Shown here: positions 1 to 4,161 of the stretch, piece by piece
How positions within the stretch are numbered: position 1 is the stretch's first letter
Layout of the letters: each line of letters begins with the position of its first letter
From: an uncultured Clostridia bacterium
GTDB taxonomy: Bacteria; Bacillota; Clostridia; Christensenellales; UBA1242
Reading direction: 5' to 3'
Assembly: GCA_946635125.1 (NCBI GenBank)
Contig: CAMPBB010000049.1
Coordinates: 1 to 5,103, forward strand
Length of the DNA stretch: 5,103 nt
Notes under the pieces: generated by a model
Told to the model about the DNA's origin: nothing
Seen by the model: the letters and a program-made list of their open reading frames with translations, nothing else
The model's database searches: none
Translations under genes and position numbers: made by a program

Positions 1-75
1 CGGAATTGGCAGACGCGCAAGACTAAGGATCTTGTGGTGCAAGCCATGGAAGTTCGAGTCTTCTCGATCGCACCA
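1..75 (+). tRNA. tRNA-Leu (anticodon AAG), 5' end missing
   Basis: This is the 3' part of a class II (long variable arm) leucine tRNA; the 5' acceptor strand and first part of the D arm lie outside the window. The D-loop has the leucine-type GGAATTGGCAGAC. The anticodon stem CAAGA/TCTTG (18-22 with 30-34) encloses the seven-base loop CTAAGGA, which puts AAG at 25-27. A short variable stem TGG/CCA (35-37 with 44-46) follows. The T arm is GGAAG/CTTCT (48-52 with 60-64, one G-U pair) around TTCGAGT, then the acceptor strand CGATCGC (65-71), discriminator A72 and an encoded CCA (73-75). Anticodon AAG would decode CUU, and CUC if A34 becomes inosine. The long variable arm and A73 discriminator agree with leucine identity. 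No integrase gene or att-like duplication of the 3' end is seen in the window. Confidence 0.95.
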
Positions 76-78
76 AAT

Positions 79-98
79 CAAAAAAGCAACATTTTTTG
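79..98. terminator. weak A/T stem-loop between tRNA-Leu and the orphan gene
   Basis: CAAAAAA (79-85) pairs with TTTTTTG (92-98) around the loop GCAACA, and a T-rich stretch follows on the plus strand. It lies between the convergent tRNA-Leu gene and the end of the minus-strand orphan gene, where a terminator is expected. The stem is nearly all A-T, so it would be a poor intrinsic terminator; the call rests on position more than stability. Confidence 0.3.
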
Positions 99-122
99 TT
101 TCTTTTTCTTTTTTATGTGCTG

Positions 123-1376
123 TTACAACATGCTTGGAGATGCTTTTGTTGCTTTTGATATTTTTTCATCAATTTTTGTTATCTTATCACTAATTGCTTT
201 CATTTCTGATTCGTATCGATTAACATTGCCAACCCTAACTGGTCTTGATTTAACATCAATTGCAACTGCTGATGTTGCCCCTTCTCTTGCCATTTGCTTT
301 AAGTAATTGTTGTATGCAAGTTGACCGCTAGCCTTCACTCTTTCAATTTGCAAATCAACAAGAGCACATGCTTTTGTTTTCTCATCTTCAATTTTTGGAA
401 GTTGAGTTTTAACATCTTCAACAATTGCAATTGTTTTTTGTTTTTCTAGTTCTGAAATTTCAGTTCTAATTGCACTAATTTTTTCTTTTTTCTCCGTTTC
501 GAGTTCTGTTATTAACTCAATTTTTTTTGCTTCTATTTTGTTTTGCTTATCATAAAAGCTTTTAATTTTGTGTCTGGTGATAAAATAAGGCAAACTCATA
601 ATAACAGCTGTTGCCACCGCACCACCAACAGCACCCACAGCGGTTAAATCTGGAACAGCTTGCACCATTGCATCATGACCAGCATACAAACCTTCTTCCA
701 CAATTTCCCTTGAAGATCTCATATATGTGTTATATGCAACATTTGCATATATTGCATCACTAACTGAACCTGTTGCACTTGCCTGATGAGCCATTGTGGA
801 AAAACATTCATCCAACTTGCTCATTAAGTTGGTTGGCGTCACATTTGCAGCATCAAGTGGAAGGTTATTAGTCAAACAATATTCTTTAATCGCATCAGTA
901 TAAGATTGTGCGAAGTCTGAATGATTTAAGTAATATTCTTGTGTTGACACTTCTTCAACCCTTTTTGTGTGGTTAATGTGACCCAAAATTCCACAAAAAT
1001 GTGAAACAACCGCAACTGGAATCAATCTTTTCAAGATAGAAGATTTTTTTCTACGATTTGCGTTTTTATCTTCTAGAGCTTGAATGTTTGGTTGCAAGTT
1101 AACAGTGTTGCTTTCAATGTCTTGTTCCAACTGGTCATATTGAACTTTAACTTCATCAATTTTCTGTTGCAATTCTGCAATTTGTTGTGTTAATATTGCT
1201 GCATTTTCTCCACCTTGGCTTTTTAGTTTCCTAATTTCGCCATTATATGGGGCACAAATGTTTTCACGCTCATTTTCCAAGCGCATCAATTCAGCATCTA
1301 ATTCGTCTTTTTCTTTTAAATAATTTTTATAAAAAACTCTCTGCCATCCAGCAGATTTTTTTGTCATATTCTCCAT
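123..1376 (-). CDS. orphan membrane protein: two membrane segments between N- and C-terminal coiled coils
   Basis: I do not recognise this 417-residue protein. Residues about 18-110 are a charged, Glu/Lys/Gln-rich coiled coil. A basic patch NRRKK (107-111) precedes a first hydrophobic segment (about 116-133). A mostly polar stretch of about 110 residues follows (134-243, three Cys), then a Gly/Ala-rich second hydrophobic segment (about 244-266) followed by basic RHKIK. A second coiled coil fills about 270-355, and the tail (about 385-410) is again helical and Lys-rich. By the positive-inside rule both coiled coils would be cytoplasmic and the middle loop outside. No signal peptide is seen. 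The start at 1376 is chosen because AAGGAG lies 7 nt upstream; a longer open frame to 1433 runs through the promoter and is rejected. It has its own promoter and lies 110 bp downstream of the SGNH hydrolase on the same strand. A structural or scaffold role is possible but unproven. Confidence 0.85.
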   Translation of the reverse strand: MENMTKKSAGWQRVFYKNYLKEKDELDAELMRLENERENICAPYNGEIRKLKSQGGENAAILTQQIAELQQKIDEVKVQYDQLEQDIESNTVNLQPNIQALEDKNANRRKKSSILKRLIPVAVVSHFCGILGHINHTKRVEEVSTQEYYLNHSDFAQSYTDAIKEYCLTNNLPLDAANVTPTNLMSKLDECFSTMAHQASATGSVSDAIYANVAYNTYMRSSREIVEEGLYAGHDAMVQAVPDLTAVGAVGGAVATAVIMSLPYFITRHKIKSFYDKQNKIEAKKIELITELETEKKEKISAIRTEISELEKQKTIAIVEDVKTQLPKIEDEKTKACALVDLQIERVKASGQLAYNNYLKQMAREGATSAVAIDVKSRPVRVGNVNRYESEMKAISDKITKIDEKISKATKASPSML

Positions 1377-1377
1377 T

Positions 1378-1427
1378 TTTTCACTCCTTAATTCTAACAG
1401 TATTATTATACCATAATGGAGTGAAAA
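1378..1427. repeat. perfect 10-bp inverted repeat spanning promoter and ribosome binding site
   Basis: TTTTCACTCC at 1378-1387 is the exact reverse complement of GGAGTGAAAA at 1418-1427, with 30 bp between the arms (40 bp start to start). One arm covers the Shine-Dalgarno region of the orphan gene and the other fills the -35-proximal part of its promoter spacer. Because the upstream arm lies before the predicted transcription start, an mRNA hairpin is not expected; a DNA-level operator with two half-sites is the more natural reading. Function is inference. Confidence 0.6.
1384..1389 (-). promoter_or_regulatory. ribosome binding site that fixes the orphan gene start
   Basis: AAGGAG on the minus strand ends 7 nt before the ATG at 1376. 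This spacing is ideal, whereas a second ATG three codons later would be 16 nt away. It sets the start and overlaps the left arm of the inverted repeat at 1378-1387. Confidence 0.85.
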
Positions 1428-1433
1428 TGTCAA
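1405..1433 (-). promoter_or_regulatory. consensus sigma-A promoter of the orphan gene
   Basis: On the minus strand a perfect -35 box TTGACA (1433-1428) and a perfect -10 box TATAAT (1410-1405) are separated by exactly 17 bp. Transcription should start near 1398, giving a leader of about 20 nt that holds the AAGGAG site. A full consensus match implies strong expression unless repressed; the overlapping inverted repeat is a candidate control element. Confidence 0.88.
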
Positions 1434-1486
1434 TACTCAATTTTTTGAAGAGCATAAAAACATAAAACACATTTTTGCGATTATTT

Positions 1487-2254
1487 TTAACAAGATTTTT
1501 GCAAATAATGTTTAAAGTTAACTTCTTTATCTAAATCTATTTTTAACATTTTTTCAGGGCTGTTTTCCATGAACTTTGCAAGTTCGTTAAAAATAAGGTT
1601 GTGCCCTTTTTCGTTTGGGTGAATGCCATCTTGGCTTAAATATTCCAAAAAGTTTGGTTTGCCTAAAAAGGCTTTTCGGTAGTCAAAAAACAAGGTGCCA
1701 GTTAAATTGGCAATTTTCATTATTTCGTTGTTAAACATTTCTTGATGGCGATATATGTTTTGCGGGTCATTATGCAAAAACTCCAATATTTTTTCTTTGT
1801 TAAACTTTTTTGCCAAAACATTGTTTAAAAATCTGTTTGAATCAACTGGGCAAAGTGAGCACAAAATTGGCGTAATGGAAAATTCTTTTAGCGTTAAAAT
1901 AACATCTAAAAGCATAACGCAAAAATCATTTATTTTTGTTTTTGGAGCATGAGCAAAACTTGGATTTTCTTCCACTTCTTGCCAATTATAGTCTGAGTCA
2001 TTTCCGCCAAGAGCAATGAAACACATTTTTGGTTTTATTGTTTCATTTAACACACTTGTTTCAACCATGTTTTTTTCGTAAACTCTTTTTAGAGTTTGAC
2101 CAAACATTGACTTATTTTTAACATTTAGCCCAAAACTTTCCAGTTTTTTCACCCAAGAGTTTTCAAGAGAACAAATTTTTAAGTTTTCATCAAAGAAAAG
2201 CCCTTTTGCAATTGAATCGCCCAAAATTAAGATTTCAGTTTCATCATTCACCAT
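1487..2254 (-). CDS. SGNH/GDSL-family hydrolase (esterase/lipase-like), cytoplasmic
   Basis: This 255-residue protein carries all four SGNH blocks in order: GDSI with the nucleophile Ser14 (block I), Gly52 in SMFGQT (block II), GGND with Asn85 (block III) and DGIHPN with Asp209 and His212 (block V). The catalytic Ser-His-Asp set and the oxyanion-hole Gly and Asn are therefore all present. The family hydrolyses ester bonds in lipids, acylated sugars or aryl esters; the substrate here cannot be read. The stretch after GGND (DYNWQEV, then about residues 98-107) resembles a GDSL subgroup with a longer insertion. There is no signal peptide or membrane segment, so it should act in the cytoplasm. 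The start at 2254 is preferred because AAAGGGGG lies 8 nt upstream; the ATG at 2278 has no such site and overlaps the predicted -10 box. It is divergent from the XRE regulator. I see no clear terminator downstream, so some read-through into the orphan gene is possible. Confidence 0.88.
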   Translation of the reverse strand: MVNDETEILILGDSIAKGLFFDENLKICSLENSWVKKLESFGLNVKNKSMFGQTLKRVYEKNMVETSVLNETIKPKMCFIALGGNDSDYNWQEVEENPSFAHAPKTKINDFCVMLLDVILTLKEFSITPILCSLCPVDSNRFLNNVLAKKFNKEKILEFLHNDPQNIYRHQEMFNNEIMKIANLTGTLFFDYRKAFLGKPNFLEYLSQDGIHPNEKGHNLIFNELAKFMENSPEKMLKIDLDKEVNFKHYLQKSC

Positions 2255-2262
2255 TTTTTCTA

Positions 2263-2270
2263 CCCCCTTT
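2263..2270 (-). promoter_or_regulatory. ribosome binding site of the SGNH hydrolase
   Basis: AAAGGGGG on the minus strand differs from AAAGGAGG by one base, which still allows a G-U pair with 16S rRNA. It ends 8 nt before the ATG at 2254 and decides that start over the upstream ATG at 2278. Confidence 0.7.
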
Positions 2271-2276
2271 TGCCTC

Positions 2277-2305
2277 ATTTTATGATTTTATGATGCGTGA
2301 TTCAA
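2277..2305 (-). promoter_or_regulatory. predicted promoter of the SGNH hydrolase
   Basis: On the minus strand TTGAAT (2305-2300) and TAAAAT (2282-2277) are spaced by 17 bp. A start near 2270 would leave a very short leader holding just the ribosome binding site. Both boxes are imperfect and the region is A/T-rich, so the call is moderate. Confidence 0.5.
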
Positions 2306-2359
2306 GAGAAATTATGCAAATTTTATTCTACTTTTTTTGAGCCATTCTGTGGAATATTT

Positions 2360-2399
2360 TTTTTAACTCCACCAATCGTAGAATTTTTAATTCCACCAA
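2360..2399. repeat. direct repeat in the divergent control region, candidate operator
   Basis: TTTTTAACTCCACCAA (2360-2375) and TTTTTAATTCCACCAA (2384-2399) match at 15 of 16 positions and start 24 bp apart. An inverted partial copy, GTGGAAT, lies at 2349-2355 and is complementary to ATTCCAC at 2390-2396. The copies lie between the -35 boxes of the divergent hydrolase and XRE promoters, where a shared regulator could bind. The XRE protein encoded next door is the obvious candidate, but that is inference. Confidence 0.55.
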
Positions 2400-2417
2400 A
2401 CAATAAGCCTTTTTTGC

Positions 2418-2446
2418 TTGCTAAAAAAATTTTTGTATGCTATTAT
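2418..2446 (+). promoter_or_regulatory. extended -10 promoter of the XRE regulator
   Basis: TTGCTA (2418-2423) and TATTAT (2441-2446) are separated by 17 bp, and the -10 box is preceded by TGC (2438-2440), the extended -10 pattern. Transcription should begin about 7 nt after the -10 box, at about 2453-2454, which coincides with the ATG of the XRE gene. Confidence 0.65.
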
Positions 2447-2453
2447 TTTTGAT

Positions 2454-3122
2454 ATGGAAATAAATGAAGTTGTTGCAAAAAATTTGATTGCATATCGTAA
2501 ACAAAAAGGATTAACACAAGCTGAACTTGCTGAAAAAATTAGTTATTCAGACAAGTCTATTTCAAAGTGGGAGCGTGCTGAATGCCTTCCTGACCTTGCA
2601 ATTTTAAAACAACTTGCAGATTTTTATGGCATCACAGTTAACGATTTTTTAAACGAAAGCGACGAGATTAAAAAAGTTAAACAAAAAAAAAGGTTTCTAA
2701 AAAAACAAATTATTGTTCCATTCATTTCTGTTGGAATTGTTTTTTTGGTGTCTGTTTTATGTTTTGTTGGCATAACTTTGTTTGCTAAACCCGTTCCAAA
2801 TAATGTTTGGCTTTGCTTTATTTATGCTCTTCCAGTTTCAGCAATTGTGTTAACAGTTTTGTCTTGCCTTTGGAAACTTAAAGTTTTAAACTTTTTCTCT
2901 GTTTCTGGAATTTTGTGGTTCGTGACTCTATCTTTGTTTTTAAGTTTTAACTTAATGAATTTGTGGATGCTCTTTTTAATTCCTGCCGTGCTTGAAGTTG
3001 TTCTTATTTTGTGGTTTTTCCTAAAAGCAGACATTAAAGAAAAAATCTTTTCTTTTGGAACTAAAAACAAAAAACAAAAGCGTGAAGAACAACAAAAAAA
3101 AGATGACAACGCAACAAAATAA
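2454..3122 (+). CDS. XRE-family transcriptional regulator with four membrane helices
   Basis: This 222-residue protein joins a DNA-binding domain to a membrane domain. Residues about 8-65 form a Cro/C1-type helix-turn-helix, with TQAELAEKISYSDKSISKWE covering the recognition region, a pattern typical of Firmicutes XRE regulators. A basic linker (73-84) leads into four hydrophobic segments at about 85-110, 118-140, 145-165 and 170-190, ending in a very charged Lys/Glu/Gln tail. The domain layout suggests a membrane-tethered repressor or sensor; its signal is unknown. The start at 2454 is chosen because the helix-turn-helix domain normally begins about here; an open frame back to a TTG at 2418 would translate through the promoter. 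No Shine-Dalgarno sequence precedes 2454, and the mRNA probably starts at or next to the ATG. Its stop codon lies in the 5' arm of a terminator. It is divergent from the SGNH hydrolase and convergent with pfkA. Confidence 0.88.
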   Translation: MEINEVVAKNLIAYRKQKGLTQAELAEKISYSDKSISKWERAECLPDLAILKQLADFYGITVNDFLNESDEIKKVKQKKRFLKKQIIVPFISVGIVFLVSVLCFVGITLFAKPVPNNVWLCFIYALPVSAIVLTVLSCLWKLKVLNFFSVSGILWFVTLSLFLSFNLMNLWMLFLIPAVLEVVLILWFFLKADIKEKIFSFGTKNKKQKREEQQKKDDNATK

Positions 3123-3150
3123 AAAAGAACTCGTTTTTGAGTTCTTTTTT
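3121..3150. terminator. bidirectional intrinsic terminator between XRE gene and pfkA
   Basis: GAACTC (3127-3132) pairs with GAGTTC (3139-3144) around GTTTTT, and the flanking A6 (3121-3126) and T6 (3145-3150) extend the stem to 12 bp and supply a U-tract in either direction. It lies between two convergent genes: the XRE stop codon TAA overlaps its left edge, and pfkA ends immediately after its right edge. It should end both transcripts. Confidence 0.92.
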
Positions 3151-4146
3151 CTATTTTGATTTTTTGGATTTTTTCTTTTCAGTTTTAAATCTTTTAAGTT
3201 CCAAAAATGTCTGCCAAAGTTCTTCATTAAACTTATATTTTGCTTTTATTGCTTTTTCAAATGGAATAAACTTAATTTCTTCTTTCACAAGAGAAACAAC
3301 GCAGCCATAGTTTTTGTTTAACACACAGTCCATTGCTCCAACTCCCATTCTTATTGCAAGAAGTTTGTCTTGAACTGTTGGAGAGCCGCCTCTTTGAATG
3401 TAACCAACAACAATTGCCTTACATTCTTTGTTGTATGTTTCTGTTATTTTCTTTGCAAGGTCATCAATGTTTATTTGAAGTTCAGATAACACGAGCGTTG
3501 GAGAAGTGTTTCCAACAGCAAGTTGTTTTCCAACTTCCCTAACAATTTTCTCTACATCTTGTTTTTTCTCTGGAATCATGATGATGTCTGCTTCCGAACA
3601 AAGCCCTGCGTGCATTGCAATTTCGCCACAATGCCTTCCCATTGTTTCCGCAATCAAAACTCTTCCGTTTGTTTTCATTGTTTGTTGAATGTTGTCAATA
3701 GCATTAACAGCGTTGTTAACTGCTGTGTCGAAACCTATTGACTTGCTTGTGCAAAAAACATCGTTGTCAATCGTGCATGGAACAACAATAATGTTCATGT
3801 CAAGTGTGCTTAAATCATTTGCAGCCTTAATTGAGCCATCACCACCCAAAACAATCAATGCTTCAAGGTTGTGTTTTTTGTAAACAGCTTTCGCTTTGTC
3901 CCACTCTTTCTTTTCAATAAATGGTGGATATCTTCCAGACAAAATAAAACTTCCACCAACACTAAAATACATGTCTGCATCTTTTGATGTGACTGTTTTG
4001 CACTCATCAAACACAAGCCCTTTATATCCTCCAAAAAATGCAATAACTTCTATGTTATATCGCTCTGCCATTTTGATAATTGTTTTAAGGCATGCATTCA
4101 TTCCTTGTGAGTCGCCACCACTTGTTATAATCCCTATTTTTTTCAT
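3151..4146 (-). CDS. pfkA: 6-phosphofructokinase, ATP-type, with altered active- and allosteric-site residues
   Basis: The 331-residue protein phosphorylates fructose 6-phosphate to the 1,6-bisphosphate, the committed step of glycolysis, in the cytoplasm. It aligns with Bacillus PfkA almost without gaps, so residue numbers match: SGGDSQGMN (9-17), Arg72, GGDGS (101-105, Gly104 marks ATP rather than pyrophosphate use), TIDND (125-129, catalytic Asp127), Arg162, MGRHCG (169-174), Glu222 and IQRGGSP (250-256, Arg252). Unusual residues are Cys124 (normally Gly), Lys243 (normally Arg) and Tyr249 (normally His). Effector-site residues also differ: Lys21, Lys25, Ser54, Gln154, Val211 and Asn213 replace Arg or Lys of the classical ADP/PEP site. 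The C-terminus carries a Lys-rich tail (321-331). The start at 4146 follows GGAGGG; an in-frame TTG at 4158 lies within that site. It is 15 nt behind dnaE, an order common in Firmicutes, and no pyruvate kinase gene follows before the terminator. Confidence 0.95.
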   Translation of the reverse strand: MKKIGIITSGGDSQGMNACLKTIIKMAERYNIEVIAFFGGYKGLVFDECKTVTSKDADMYFSVGGSFILSGRYPPFIEKKEWDKAKAVYKKHNLEALIVLGGDGSIKAANDLSTLDMNIIVVPCTIDNDVFCTSKSIGFDTAVNNAVNAIDNIQQTMKTNGRVLIAETMGRHCGEIAMHAGLCSEADIIMIPEKKQDVEKIVREVGKQLAVGNTSPTLVLSELQINIDDLAKKITETYNKECKAIVVGYIQRGGSPTVQDKLLAIRMGVGAMDCVLNKNYGCVVSLVKEEIKFIPFEKAIKAKYKFNEELWQTFLELKRFKTEKKKSKKSK

Positions 4147-4150
4147 AATT

Positions 4151-4156
4151 CCCTCC
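4151..4156 (-). promoter_or_regulatory. ribosome binding site of pfkA
   Basis: GGAGGG on the minus strand lies 4 nt before the ATG at 4146 and inside the 15-nt gap after the dnaE stop codon. It rules out the in-frame TTG at 4158, which would overlap it. No promoter fits in the gap, so pfkA is probably co-transcribed with dnaE. Confidence 0.85.
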
Positions 4157-4161
4157 AAATT

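Noticed and set aside
1..75. tRNA-Leu as the attachment site of a mobile element
   Set aside because: No integrase and no repeat of the tRNA 3' end are visible in the window.
1377..1433. Longer N-terminus for the orphan protein starting at 1433
   Set aside because: It would translate through the -35 and -10 boxes and the ribosome binding site; AAGGAG 7 nt before 1376 fixes the shorter start.
1427..1465. 12-codon plus-strand peptide after GGAGTG
   Set aside because: The GGAGTG is explained by the inverted repeat, no plus-strand promoter is evident, and the peptide is too short to support.
1434..1486. Terminator between the SGNH hydrolase and the orphan gene
   Set aside because: The stretch is A/T-rich but no stable stem-loop followed by a U-tract could be drawn.
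2255..2278. SGNH hydrolase start at 2278
   Set aside because: This ATG overlaps the predicted -10 box and lacks a Shine-Dalgarno site, while 2254 has AAAGGGGG at 8 nt.
2418..2453. XRE start at the TTG at 2418
   Set aside because: It lies in the -35 box of the predicted promoter and the added residues are not part of the helix-turn-helix domain.
3151..4146. Pyrophosphate-dependent phosphofructokinase
   Set aside because: Gly104 in GGDGS and the absence of Lys124 argue for the ATP type, although Cys124 leaves some doubt.
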